Shown here piece by piece: positions 54,711 through 63,642 of a DNA stretch of 64,000 nt. The notes beneath the pieces were generated by a model, which searched no databases, was not told the origin of the DNA, and worked only from the letters and a program-made list of their open reading frames with translations. The DNA is from Methylovirgula sp. 4M-Z18 (GTDB taxonomy: Bacteria; Pseudomonadota; Alphaproteobacteria; Rhizobiales; Beijerinckiaceae). The position numbers were made by a program, and so were the translations under genes. The DNA lies in NCBI RefSeq assembly GCF_037890675.1, contig NZ_CP149574.1, positions 1,364,001-1,428,000 of the forward strand. Reading direction: 5' to 3'. Numbering within the stretch: the first letter of the stretch is position 1; every line of letters starts with the position of its first letter.

Positions 54711-56456
54711 TTACTTCTTCGGCGGCGGTCTCTTCCCGCCGCCCGGTTTGCCGCCGCGTTTGGGTGCGCTCTTATTCCGTGCGCCGCGCTCCTGTGCGAA
54801 ACGCTCCGCATTGCGGCCGCCTTGGCTGCGTTTGGGTGCTTGCGCCAGCATGACACGCTCGACCTTCACTTCGCGGCCATGGCGATCTTCGGTCGCGGTC
54901 CGCTCCATGCGCTTGCGCGGCGCGGCGCCTTCCGCGCGGCGCTCGGCGCGCAGCACGGAGATATGTTTGCGTTTGCCGCGCTCAGGTTTCTCGCGCCGAG
55001 GCGCCTCTTCTTCCTGAAAGCGGGCAAATCTCTCGCGACCGCCACGCTCCGGCGGCGGCTCGCGCTGCGGCCGCAATTCGGCGATCGGCTTGGGCAATTC
55101 GAGCGGCCCGTCGAAATCGCATTTGGCTTCCTGGGCGAGTTCCTCGCCCAATTGCTCCTGCAAGATGCGGGTGCTGATTTCTTGCGTCGCGCCCTCGGCG
55201 AGGTCGCCGAGTTGGAACGGGCCGAAGCTCAGGCGGATCAGGCGGTTCACGAAAAGTCCGAGATGCTCCAACACGCGTTTGATTTCACGGTTCTTGCCTT
55301 CGCGCAGGCCCATCGTCAGCCACACATTGTGGCCCTGCTGGCGGTCCATGCGCGCTTCGATCCCGGCATAATGAATGCCGTCGATCGTCACGCCTTCGCT
55401 CAATTTGTCGAGCTGAGCCTGATCGGTTTCACCATTGGCGCGGACGCGGTAGCGGCGCAGCCAGCCGGTTTCCGGAAGTTCGAGCACGCGCTTGAGGCCG
55501 CCGTCGTTGGTCAGCAGCAGGAGGCCCTCGGTGTTGATGTCGAGGCGCCCCACGGTCACGAGACGCGGCAGGTCTTTCGGCAGCGCGTCGAAAATAGTCG
55601 GCCGGCCTTCCGGGTCTCTTGCCGTCGTCACCGTGCCGCGCGGCTTGTGGAACAGGAAGAGGCGGGTGCGCATGCGCGTGGCGATCGGCTTGCCGTCGAC
55701 CACAATCTTGTCTTCCGGCTTCACGTTCACGGCGGGACTCGTCAGCGTCACGCCATTGATGCTCACGCGGCCTTCCGCGATCCAGCTCTCAGCATCGCGG
55801 CGCGACGCCACGCCGGCGCGCGCCATTACTTTGGCGATGCGCTCCTCGCCCTCTTCACGCGCAAAGGTGCGGGGCTGCTGCTGGGCCTTGCGTGCCGCAT
55901 AGTCGCGGCGCGGCTTGTCGGCGCGCTCGTGCTTGGCGATGTAATCGCTTCTCTTGCTGGGGGCGCGTTTCGCGCCAAAGCTGCGCTCGCCGTCGCGTTT
56001 TGCTAAGGACTTTGCCGGGCGCTCGCCTTCGGCCGTGCGCTCGGACTTGGCGATATAATCGCCTCTTTTGCTGGGTGGACGCTTTGCGTCGAAGCTGCGT
56101 TCGCCGTCGCGTTTCGCAAAGGACCTTGCCGGGCGCTCACCTTCGGCGGCGCGCTCGCGCTTGGCGACATACTCGCCTCTTTTGCCGGGTGGACGTTTTG
56201 CGTCGAAGCTGCGCTCGCCGTCGCGTTTCGCAAAGGATCTTCCGGGACGCTCACCCTCGGTGGCGCGCTCTTTGCGCTTCGGGCCCGTCTTGCCGCCGCC
56301 CTTGCCATAGGTGGGCATGTCACCTTCGCCGCGCTTGCGGAAGGATTTTTTGTCGTCGCCCTTGGCGGTGAAAGCACGCGGAGGACGGGTGCCGCGCGAT
56401 GCGCCGCCGCCCGGTTTACGGGGGCCGCGGGTTTTGGAATGATTGGAGTCGCTCAT
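54711..56456 (-). CDS. rluB: Pseudouridine synthase (RluB/RsuA type) with long basic extensions
   Basis: A 581-residue protein from the ATG at 56456. The catalytic core lies at about 205-440: an S4 RNA-binding domain (ERIAKVMARAGVASRRDAESWI) then the synthase domain with catalytic Asp in GRLDINTEGLLLL. It converts uridine to pseudouridine in rRNA. The N-terminus is a Lys/Arg-rich, disordered extension containing 38-residue tandem repeats; the C-terminus (450-581) is also basic. Extended tails of this sort are common in alphaproteobacterial RluB proteins and probably bind RNA. Confidence 0.88.
   Translation of the reverse strand: MSDSNHSKTRGPRKPGGGASRGTRPPRAFTAKGDDKKSFRKRGEGDMPTYGKGGGKTGPKRKERATEGERPGRSFAKRDGERSFDAKRPPGKRGEYVAKRERAAEGERPARSFAKRDGERSFDAKRPPSKRGDYIAKSERTAEGERPAKSLAKRDGERSFGAKRAPSKRSDYIAKHERADKPRRDYAARKAQQQPRTFAREEGEERIAKVMARAGVASRRDAESWIAEGRVSINGVTLTSPAVNVKPEDKIVVDGKPIATRMRTRLFLFHKPRGTVTTARDPEGRPTIFDALPKDLPRLVTVGRLDINTEGLLLLTNDGGLKRVLELPETGWLRRYRVRANGETDQAQLDKLSEGVTIDGIHYAGIEARMDRQQGHNVWLTMGLREGKNREIKRVLEHLGLFVNRLIRLSFGPFQLGDLAEGATQEISTRILQEQLGEELAQEAKCDFDGPLELPKPIAELRPQREPPPERGGRERFARFQEEEAPRREKPERGKRKHISVLRAERRAEGAAPRKRMERTATEDRHGREVKVERVMLAQAPKRSQGGRNAERFAQERGARNKSAPKRGGKPGGGKRPPPKK
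55930..56270 (-). repeat. 114-bp tandem repeats in rluB
   Basis: Three copies of a 114-bp unit (CGCTCGCCGTCGCGTTT at about 55984, 56098 and 56212) encode the 38-residue repeat with FAKRDGERSFDAKRPP. The copies are nearly identical, so they are recent and may vary in number between strains. Confidence 0.8.
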
Positions 56457-56526
56457 CCTGCCCTGATAGAGCATTTCACGGTCAAGAGGAAACCGCTTTC
56501 ATGCCGAATTTGACGGGATTTGTTGG

Positions 56527-56976
56527 TTGAGCGCGCGCGACCCGATGGGAATTGCCTTCGAGGAAGCCCGTGCCGCCGCCGCGCGTGGCGAGGTGCCGGT
56601 CGGCGCGGTCATCGTGCGGAACGGCGACGTGCTGGCGCGCGCCGGCAACCGCACCCTGCTCGACCGCGACCCGACCGCCCATGCGGAAATGCTCGCCATC
56701 CGCGAGGCGGCGCACGTGCTCGGTTCGGAGCGGCTGATCGGCTGCGACCTCTATGTGACCCTCGAGCCCTGCGCCATGTGCGCCGCCGCCATTTCCTTCG
56801 CCCGGATCCGCCGTCTCTATTTCGCCGCCGCCGACCCGAAGGGCGGGGCGGTGGAGCATGGGCCGAGGTTTTTTGCGCAGGCGACCTGCCATCATCAGCC
56901 TGAGGAGGTGATAGGGGGCTTGCGCGAGAGCGAGGCGGCCGAGTTGTTGCGGGAGTTCTTCAAGGAGCGGCGGTGA
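56527..56976 (+). CDS. tadA: tRNA-specific adenosine deaminase TadA
   Basis: A 149-residue zinc deaminase that converts A34 to inosine in tRNA-Arg(ACG). Zinc and catalytic motifs are HAEML (His/Glu) and PCAMC (the two Cys). The start is a TTG at 56527; an ATG at 56545 also gives a plausible N-terminus and would be six residues shorter. The gene is divergent from the rluB-like gene, 70 bp apart, as in other Rhizobiales. Confidence 0.93.
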   Translation: MSARDPMGIAFEEARAAAARGEVPVGAVIVRNGDVLARAGNRTLLDRDPTAHAEMLAIREAAHVLGSERLIGCDLYVTLEPCAMCAAAISFARIRRLYFAAADPKGGAVEHGPRFFAQATCHHQPEEVIGGLRESEAAELLREFFKERR

Positions 56977-57057
56977 CGGCCACCGTTTCGCTTTTTGTTG
57001 TTCTTTGTCGCCAACATCACTATTTCTTGGTCAAGACTTTTACCCGAAGAGCTCCCT

Positions 57058-57324
57058 ATGAACCGTTTTGAACGCCGCCCGCCGATGCCGGGCGAGGCCG
57101 AAGTGCAGTATCTCGATGGCGATTTCCGTGTGATCCGGCCCGGAAAATTCGTTTGCTGCGGCGTGACCGGCGAACATATCCCACTGGAATCGCTGCGCTA
57201 TTGGAGCGTCGACCGGCAGGAGGCCTATGCCAGTCCCGAGGCGGTTTTGCAACGGCTGGGGAGAGCCGTGCAAAGCGAGGGCGCGGCGGAGCGAATCGCT
57301 GTAAACAAGGGGGCCCAGGAATAA
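57058..57324 (+). CDS. DUF2093 protein
   Basis: An 88-residue protein that matches the DUF2093 family, with [28 protein letters not shown] at 11-38 and [21 protein letters not shown] at 41-61. Function unknown. The start is the ATG at 57058. It ends 14 bp before thyA, and the ATAAGGAG that precedes thyA includes its stop codon, so the two form an operon. Confidence 0.85.
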   Translation: MNRFERRPPMPGEAEVQYLDGDFRVIRPGKFVCCGVTGEHIPLESLRYWSVDRQEAYASPEAVLQRLGRAVQSEGAAERIAVNKGAQE

Positions 57325-57338
57325 GGAGCCGCGTCCCG

Positions 57339-58133
57339 ATGCGCGCCTATCTCGATCTTTTGCAGCACGTCCTCGACCACGGCGCGGTCAAGACCGACCG
57401 GACCGGCACGGGTACGCGATCCGTGTTCGGCTACCAGATGCGCTTTGATCTTGGACAGGGCTTTCCGCTGGTCACGACCAAGAAATTGCATCTGAAATCG
57501 ATCGTCCACGAGCTTTTGTGGTTCTTGGCCGGTGACACCAACATCGCCTATCTGAAGGCGCATGGGGTGAGCATCTGGGACGAGTGGGCCGACGCCAATG
57601 GCAACCTCGGGCCCGTCTATGGCCACCAATGGCGGTCGTGGGCTGGGGCCGACGGCCAGACCTATGATCAGATCCGCCAAGTCCTCGCCGACATCAAGCG
57701 CGCGCCGGATTCCCGCCGCCTCATCGTCTCAGCCTGGAACGTCGCCGACATTGCGAAGATGAAGCTCGCGCCGTGCCATTGCCTGTTCCAGTTCTACGTG
57801 GCAGACGGCAAATTGTCGTGCCAGCTTTATCAGCGCTCGGCCGACATCGTGCTCGGCGTGCCGTTCAACATCGCGTCCTATGCGCTGCTCACCCATATGA
57901 TGGCGCAAGTGTGCGGCCTGGAGGTCGGCGAGTTCATCCATACGCTGGGGGACGCGCATATCTATTCCAACCATTTCGAACAGGCGCGGCTGCAACTCAC
58001 CCGAACGCCGCGCCCGTTGCCGCGGCTGGCGCTCAATCCCGAGGTCAAGTCGCTGTTCGACTTCACCTACGACGACATCACGATTCACGATTACGATCCC
58101 CATCCGGCGATCAAGGCGCCCGTGGCGGTGTGA
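57339..58133 (+). CDS. thyA: Thymidylate synthase ThyA
   Basis: A 264-residue enzyme that methylates dUMP to dTMP with methylene-tetrahydrofolate. The phosphate Arg motif ([12 protein letters not shown]), the catalytic Cys in [12 protein letters not shown] and [17 protein letters not shown] are all present. The length equals the E. coli enzyme. It has a good ribosome-binding site (AAGGAG) and its stop overlaps the folA GTG. Confidence 0.97.
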   Translation: MRAYLDLLQHVLDHGAVKTDRTGTGTRSVFGYQMRFDLGQGFPLVTTKKLHLKSIVHELLWFLAGDTNIAYLKAHGVSIWDEWADANGNLGPVYGHQWRSWAGADGQTYDQIRQVLADIKRAPDSRRLIVSAWNVADIAKMKLAPCHCLFQFYVADGKLSCQLYQRSADIVLGVPFNIASYALLTHMMAQVCGLEVGEFIHTLGDAHIYSNHFEQARLQLTRTPRPLPRLALNPEVKSLFDFTYDDITIHDYDPHPAIKAPVAV

Positions 58134-58639
58134 GCGTCAGAATCACCCTCGTCGTTGCCGTCGCGCACAACGGCGTGATCGGCGGCAATAACCAATTGTT
58201 ATGGCGCCTCAAATCCGATTTGCGCTATTTTAAGACCGTGACCATGGGTAAGCCGATGGTGATGGGGCGTAAGACGTTTCATTCGATCGGCAAGCCATTG
58301 CCGGGCCGCAAAACCATCGTGGTGACGCGCGATCAGGCTTTTGCTTACGACGGCGTACTGGTTGCCCATGACGTCGATGCGGCGCTTGAACTCGCGGCGC
58401 AGGAGGCGCGCGCGTTGGGCGCGGATGAAATCATCATCGCTGGCGGCGGCGAGCTTTACGCGCAACTGATCGGCCGCGCCGACCGTTTGCGCGTGACGGA
58501 AGTGGATCTTGCGCCGCAGGGCGACGCGCATTTCCCCAAGATCGATCCGGCGCAATGGCGCGAGATCCGGCGTGAGCCCCATCCGGCCGGGCCGGAGGAC
58601 GAAGCGGCCTTTTGTTTCGTCGATTACGAGCGGCGGTGA
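58130..58639 (+). CDS. folA: Dihydrofolate reductase FolA
   Basis: A 169-residue NADPH-dependent reductase that regenerates tetrahydrofolate used up by ThyA. It has [27 protein letters not shown] (active-site Asp) and [15 protein letters not shown]. The start is a GTG that overlaps the thyA stop (GTGA); a long open frame upstream in the same register is inside thyA and is not coding. Confidence 0.95.
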   Translation: MSVRITLVVAVAHNGVIGGNNQLLWRLKSDLRYFKTVTMGKPMVMGRKTFHSIGKPLPGRKTIVVTRDQAFAYDGVLVAHDVDAALELAAQEARALGADEIIIAGGGELYAQLIGRADRLRVTEVDLAPQGDAHFPKIDPAQWREIRREPHPAGPEDEAAFCFVDYERR

Positions 58640-58746
58640 GGGGCTCTCCCTTTCCCGCAACGCGGGACAAAGCCCGCTTCCATTTGCGGTCGGATGCACC
58701 AATCCCTATATAGCATCAGCAGTTGAAGCGTGTTGTGGGAGCATCG

Positions 58747-59859
58747 ATGCCCTGGGGCAATCAGAACGGCGGGAACAATGGCGGGCCGTGGCACTCGGGG
58801 CCGGGCCCGTGGGGGCAGGGGTCGGGCGGCGGACCGCCGGCCGAGGTCGAGCGCATCCTGCGCGGCGGCCAGGATCGGTTGAAAAATGTCTTCAAGCACG
58901 GCGGGTTCAACGGGTTCACCGTCGGCATCTTCTTGCTCGTCGGCATCGCGATTTGGCTCCTCACCGGTTTCTATACCGTGCAGAGCAACGAGGTCGCGCT
59001 CAATCAGGTTTTTGGCCGCTATGTCGGCAAGGCCGGGCCGGGCCTCAATTATAATTTCCCCTATCCGGCGGGATCGGTCGTCACGCTGAAGGTGCTCGAT
59101 CAGAACGCCACCGATGTCGGCTTCGTCTCCCATGACGATGGCCGGCGCAGCGGCACGGCTTTCCCCACCGACGTGCCGGAAGAAAGTCTGATGCTGACGG
59201 GCGATGAAAATATTGCCGACGTCAAATTCCGCGTCATTTGGCAGATCGATCCGGCCCATCCGGACGACTATGCCTTCAACATCCGCAATCCCGACGAGAC
59301 GGTGAAAGCCGTTGCCGAAAGCGCGATGCGGGAAGTGGTCGGGCGGTCGCAGATTCAACGGATCCTGACGGCCGAGCGCACGAATGTCGAACTCTCGACC
59401 AGGGACTTGATGGAACGGGTTTTGAACAGCTACCAGGCAGGGGTGCTTATTCGGCAGGTGCAGCTTTTGTCGGTCGATCCGCCGCCTTCGGTGATCGACG
59501 CCTTCAAGGCGGTGACGGCTGCCGACCAGGAAAAGCAGCGCCTGAGCAACGAAGCGGAGGCCTACGCCAACCGTGTGGTGCTGGAAGCGCAAGGGCAGGC
59601 GGCGGCGATCATCCAGCAGGCGGAAGGCTACCGCGATCAGACGATTGCGGAAGCGAAAGGCCAGACGGCGCAATTCGACCAGGTCTATGCGCAATATAAG
59701 AAATCGCCGGTCGTGACGCGCGAACGGCTTTATCTCGAAACGATGGAACGCGTGTTGGGCGGCGCGGACAAGATCATTCTCGACCCGGGCCAGGGGACGA
59801 ATCTCCTGCCGTTGTTGCCGCTGACCGGCCCGGGGCAGTCGCAAGGAGAAGCCAAATGA
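58747..59859 (+). CDS. hflK: HflK, SPFH-family regulator of FtsH
   Basis: A 370-residue membrane protein from the ATG at 58747. It has a Gly/Asn-rich N-terminus, one membrane helix (about 62-82), a prohibitin/SPFH domain (about 85-290) and a coiled tail. HflK and HflC form a cage around the FtsH protease in the inner membrane. The upstream TTG at 58723 is a less likely start. ATGA overlap with hflC. Confidence 0.93.
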   Translation: MPWGNQNGGNNGGPWHSGPGPWGQGSGGGPPAEVERILRGGQDRLKNVFKHGGFNGFTVGIFLLVGIAIWLLTGFYTVQSNEVALNQVFGRYVGKAGPGLNYNFPYPAGSVVTLKVLDQNATDVGFVSHDDGRRSGTAFPTDVPEESLMLTGDENIADVKFRVIWQIDPAHPDDYAFNIRNPDETVKAVAESAMREVVGRSQIQRILTAERTNVELSTRDLMERVLNSYQAGVLIRQVQLLSVDPPPSVIDAFKAVTAADQEKQRLSNEAEAYANRVVLEAQGQAAAIIQQAEGYRDQTIAEAKGQTAQFDQVYAQYKKSPVVTRERLYLETMERVLGGADKIILDPGQGTNLLPLLPLTGPGQSQGEAK

Positions 59860-60743
59860 GAAGCGGCTTTTCGGGTTTTGCGCTTCTGCTGATTTTGGCC
59901 GTGTTCGGCGTGCTGGCGATCACTTTGCTGTTCACGGTCGGCCAGACGCAGCAGGCGCTCGTCATGCGGTTCGGCGAGCCCGTCGCCGGGCGGGGCCTGA
60001 TCACCGAACCGGGCCTCCATGTCAAATGGCCCTTCATCGAAAATGTCATCTATATCGACAAGCGCATTCTCGATCTCGAAGTGCCGCAACAGGAAGTCAC
60101 CGCGGCGGACAATCAGCGCCTCGAGGTCGACGCCTTCGTGCGCTACCGCATCACCGACCCGCTGAAGTTCTTCCAGACGCTGGGGACGGTCGGCAACGCG
60201 GGCAGCCAATTGTCGTCGCTGCTCTCGTCCTCGCTGCGCCGGGTGCTCGGCGAGGCCAACCTGCCGCAGATCGTGCGCGAGGAGCGGGCTGCGTTGATGC
60301 TGCGCATTCGCGATCAGGTGAACGATCAGGCCGCCCGCTACGGCATGACGATCGAGGATGTGCGCATCCGTCGCGCCGACCTGCCGCGCGAAATCTCCGA
60401 GGGCGTGTTCGCGCGCATGCGCTCCGAGCGCCAGCGTGAAACGGCCGAGAAGCTCGCGGAAGGTTCGCAGCAATCCTTGACCATCCGCGCGAAAGCCGAT
60501 CGTGACGTGGTCGTGATCAAGGCCAATGCGCAGCGCCAGGCCGATGAAACGCGCGGCGCGGGCGAAGCCGAGCGCATCCAGATCTTCGCCGACGCGTTCG
60601 GCAAGGATCCGGAATTCGCCGCGTTCTACCGATCGATGCGCGCCTATGATGCGGCGCTGAAGCCGGGGACGAAAATGGTGCTGAGCCCGAAGTTGGACTT
60701 CTTCCGCTTTTTCAGCAATCCCGAAGGCCAGGCTGCAAAGTGA
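59856..60743 (+). CDS. hflC: HflC, SPFH-family partner of HflK
   Basis: A 295-residue protein with one N-terminal membrane helix (residues 6-26) and an SPFH domain (RFGEPVAGRGLITEPGLHVKWPFIENVIYIDKR). It is coupled to hflK by a 4-bp overlap and followed by degP, as in many alphaproteobacteria, which suggests shared envelope-stress functions. Confidence 0.94.
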   Translation: MRSGFSGFALLLILAVFGVLAITLLFTVGQTQQALVMRFGEPVAGRGLITEPGLHVKWPFIENVIYIDKRILDLEVPQQEVTAADNQRLEVDAFVRYRITDPLKFFQTLGTVGNAGSQLSSLLSSSLRRVLGEANLPQIVREERAALMLRIRDQVNDQAARYGMTIEDVRIRRADLPREISEGVFARMRSERQRETAEKLAEGSQQSLTIRAKADRDVVVIKANAQRQADETRGAGEAERIQIFADAFGKDPEFAAFYRSMRAYDAALKPGTKMVLSPKLDFFRFFSNPEGQAAK

Positions 60744-60810
60744 GCGCCGCGATTTTGCCCTAGTTTAAATTAGTTTATACATCGGACGATGGACACCTGG
60801 AGATGAATTT

Positions 60811-62301
60811 ATGGGTCGCATGACACCTCGTATTGCCGCACTGGCCCTGGTGCTGAGCTCGGTGGCCTTGCCTGCCGTTGTCCTTGCGCCGGCACCGGTC
60901 CTGGCGCGCGGCCCCGATTCTCTCGCCGATCTGGCGGACAGCGTGGTCGATGCCGTGGTCAATATTTCCGCGACGCAAAAGTCCGAGCCGAAAGTGGCCG
61001 AAGGCGACACGCCCGACGCCGGACCGGACTCGCCGTTCAACGATCTGTTCGATCAGTTCTTCAAGAACCAGAACCGCGGCGGCAAGCCCGATGAAGGCAC
61101 GCCGCACGGCCATCACGGGACGTCGCTCGGCTCCGGCTTCGTCATCGATTCCGCCGGCATCATCATCACCAACAACCACGTCATCGAAGGCGCCAACGAC
61201 ATCACCGTCATCTTCACCGACGGCTCGAAACTGAAGGCCGACATTGTCGGCAAGGACGAGAAGGTCGACGTCGCGGTCCTGCGCGTGAAGCCGGAGAAAC
61301 CCTTGAAGGCGGTGAAGTTCGGCGACAGCGACAAGGCGCGGGTCGGCGACTGGGTGATGGCGGTCGGCAATCCGTTCGGTCTCGGCGGCACAGTCACGGC
61401 GGGTATCGTGTCGGCCCGCAACCGCAATATCGATAGCGGTCCTTACGACAATTACATCCAGACCGACGCGGCGATCAACAAGGGCAATTCCGGCGGTCCG
61501 CTGTTTAACATGAATGGCGAGGTGATCGGCATCAATACCGCCATTCTGTCGCCGACGGGCGGCTCGGTCGGCATCGGCTTCGCGACCCCGGCCAATACGG
61601 TCATGCCTGTGATCGATCAGCTCCAAAAATTCGGCGAGACGCGGCGCGGCTGGCTTGGCGTGAAGATTCAGAATGTCGATGATGCGATCGCCGAAAGCCT
61701 GAGCCTGAGCGGCGCGCATGGCGCCCTCATCGCGGGGGTCGATGACAAGGGCCCGGCCAAGCCCGCCGGGCTCGAACCGGGCGATGTGATCGTGAAATTC
61801 GACGGCAAGGACGTGAAGGACTCGCACGATCTGCCGAAGATTGTGGCCGCTACGCCGGTCGGCAAGGAAGTCGAGATCGTCGTGATCCGCAAGGGCCAGG
61901 AGCTGACGAAGAAAGTCACGCTCGGCCGCCTTGAGGACAGCGATGTGAAAGTTGCGTCCAACACCACGTCCGGCAAACCGGATGCGAAATCGGACACCAG
62001 CGTCAAAAAGATCCTTGGATTGGAGTTTGGCCTTCTCACCGACGATCAGCGGCAGAAATATCAGATCAAGGACGATGCAAAGGGCGTGCTGATCACCAAC
62101 GTCAATCAGGATTCGCCGGCCGCCGAGAAGGGGCTGCAAGCGGGCATGCTGGTGGACGAAGTCAATCAGACCGAGGTGAAGACGCCGACCGATGTGGCCA
62201 ATGCCATCGCCGATTTGAAAAAATCGGGGAAGAAGACGGCGCTCTTGCGCGTGATCGACAGCCGCGGCGACGTGCGCTTCATCGCGTTGGCGATCGAGTG
62301 A
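60811..62301 (+). CDS. degP: Periplasmic serine protease DegP/HtrA
   Basis: A 496-residue exported protease/chaperone with a signal peptide (about 1-33). The catalytic triad is His123 (NNHVIEG), Asp153 (VDVAVL) and Ser227 (GNSGGP). Two PDZ domains follow (about 290-385 and 405-490). It cleaves misfolded envelope proteins. It lies 67 bp after hflC; a GGAG precedes its ATG. Confidence 0.95.
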   Translation: MGRMTPRIAALALVLSSVALPAVVLAPAPVLARGPDSLADLADSVVDAVVNISATQKSEPKVAEGDTPDAGPDSPFNDLFDQFFKNQNRGGKPDEGTPHGHHGTSLGSGFVIDSAGIIITNNHVIEGANDITVIFTDGSKLKADIVGKDEKVDVAVLRVKPEKPLKAVKFGDSDKARVGDWVMAVGNPFGLGGTVTAGIVSARNRNIDSGPYDNYIQTDAAINKGNSGGPLFNMNGEVIGINTAILSPTGGSVGIGFATPANTVMPVIDQLQKFGETRRGWLGVKIQNVDDAIAESLSLSGAHGALIAGVDDKGPAKPAGLEPGDVIVKFDGKDVKDSHDLPKIVAATPVGKEVEIVVIRKGQELTKKVTLGRLEDSDVKVASNTTSGKPDAKSDTSVKKILGLEFGLLTDDQRQKYQIKDDAKGVLITNVNQDSPAAEKGLQAGMLVDEVNQTEVKTPTDVANAIADLKKSGKKTALLRVIDSRGDVRFIALAIE

Positions 62302-62482
62302 TGCGATTGCATTCTCCTCTTGCGTTTTTCGATGCCAACGGCCTTTATTTTGGATGCATGTGACATCGGCGATTGTCGTCCTGGGCGGGCCCTGGGACGC
62401 GCCGCCGCTGGAGGCCGTTCGCGCGCGCGAGGAGCCGGGGCACAATGAGAATAACGAATCGGCCACCGCGCGGGGCTCACAT

Positions 62483-62499
62483 CCCGGGCCAGGCCCGGG
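62483..62499. repeat. Short GC palindrome in the degP-channel spacer
   Basis: CCCGGGCC-a-GGCCCGGG, an 8-bp perfect stem, in the 229-bp gap between degP and the channel gene. It is a small REP-like element different from the composite repeats. Confidence 0.6.
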
Positions 62500-62530
62500 G
62501 TGACATTGTGGCATTCATATCGGTCGCGGC

Positions 62531-63460
62531 ATGCACCTGCTGGCAGCATTAATCGCTCGGACCGCGACGAAGCGGCACGAACGCCGGACGCGCACCCGCC
62601 GTTTCGAGATTGACCAGACGCAGTTCGTCACGACCGGGGCGGCGGCGCTTGGGTGGAGCGATTTTTATTACATGAGCATAACGGTCCGCTGGCCGGCGTT
62701 CATTGCCGGTGCGGTCGCCGTCTTTCTGCTCATGAATGGCGTTTTTGCCGTGCTCTACGCCTTGGGCAAGGATGCAATCGCCAATCTGCCGCCCGAACAC
62801 CCATTCTATCTGTTCTATTTCAGCGTTGAGACGCTTTCGACCGTCGGCTACGGCTACATGTATCCGCAGACGCACTATGGTCATATCGTTGCATCGGCCG
62901 AAATGTTTTGCGGCCTTGCCTATGCGGCCGCGATGACGGGGCTGATTTTTGCGCGCTTCTCGCGGCCGAAAGCCCAGATCATCTTTGCGCATCAGCCGGT
63001 GATCGGCACGGTCGACGGCCAACAGACATTCACCGTGCGCCTCGCCAATGCGCGCACGAGCATCGTGACCGATGCGTCGGCGCGCCTATGGTATGGACGC
63101 AGCGGCGTCACCGCCGAGGGCACCACGTTTTATCGTTATCACGAACTCAAATTGCAGCGCGCTGAAAATCCGACATTCGCGCTGACCTGGTCGGTTTTTC
63201 ATACCATTGACGAGACGAGCCTGCTCTATGGCGCGACCCCGGAGTCGATGGCGGCGGAAGACGGCGAGTTCCGCATTTCCGCCGAGGGGCTCGACGAAAA
63301 TTACGGCGCGCCGGTGCATGCCCAGGCCCACTACGATCACGACATCGTGCGGTGGAACCATCGCTATGTCGATATCATCTCGCGGAAGGCGGAAGACGTC
63401 TTCCACGTCGACATGGCGCGCTTTCACGATATCGAGCCATTGCTCGGCACGGCCCAATAA
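62531..63460 (+). CDS. Inward-rectifier-type (KirBac-like) potassium channel
   Basis: A 309-residue channel: cytoplasmic N-terminus with a slide helix, two membrane helices (about 56-78 and 115-138), a pore loop with the selectivity filter TVGYG (104-108), and a C-terminal cytoplasmic immunoglobulin-like Kir domain (about 145-305, with VRLANARTSIVTDASARLWYG). It passes K+ and can be gated by lipids or ligands. The kdpA gene on its heels also serves K+ transport. Confidence 0.9.
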   Translation: MHLLAALIARTATKRHERRTRTRRFEIDQTQFVTTGAAALGWSDFYYMSITVRWPAFIAGAVAVFLLMNGVFAVLYALGKDAIANLPPEHPFYLFYFSVETLSTVGYGYMYPQTHYGHIVASAEMFCGLAYAAAMTGLIFARFSRPKAQIIFAHQPVIGTVDGQQTFTVRLANARTSIVTDASARLWYGRSGVTAEGTTFYRYHELKLQRAENPTFALTWSVFHTIDETSLLYGATPESMAAEDGEFRISAEGLDENYGAPVHAQAHYDHDIVRWNHRYVDIISRKAEDVFHVDMARFHDIEPLLGTAQ

Positions 63461-63642
63461 TTTGCGCACAATCCCTTTCTAAGCCCGTCCTTCGCCTTAA
63501 CGCTTTCCTTATGCCCCTACGGCGCTTTCCGTCTCGAATGCTTATGCCGGCGCGCTGATAATGCCGCGCATGAACCAATGAGCCCGGCAAGCACCAGACC
63601 TGCGAAATCATTTGGACGCGGGATTTTGCGAGGACATTTGCA

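Noticed and set aside
57153-57338. N-terminal extension of ThyA
   Set aside because: It lies in the DUF2093 gene in another frame; the ATG at 57339 with AAGGAG gives the standard 264 residues.
60775-62514. Long open frame antisense to degP
   Set aside because: No family features; degP has an intact catalytic triad and PDZ domains on the plus strand.
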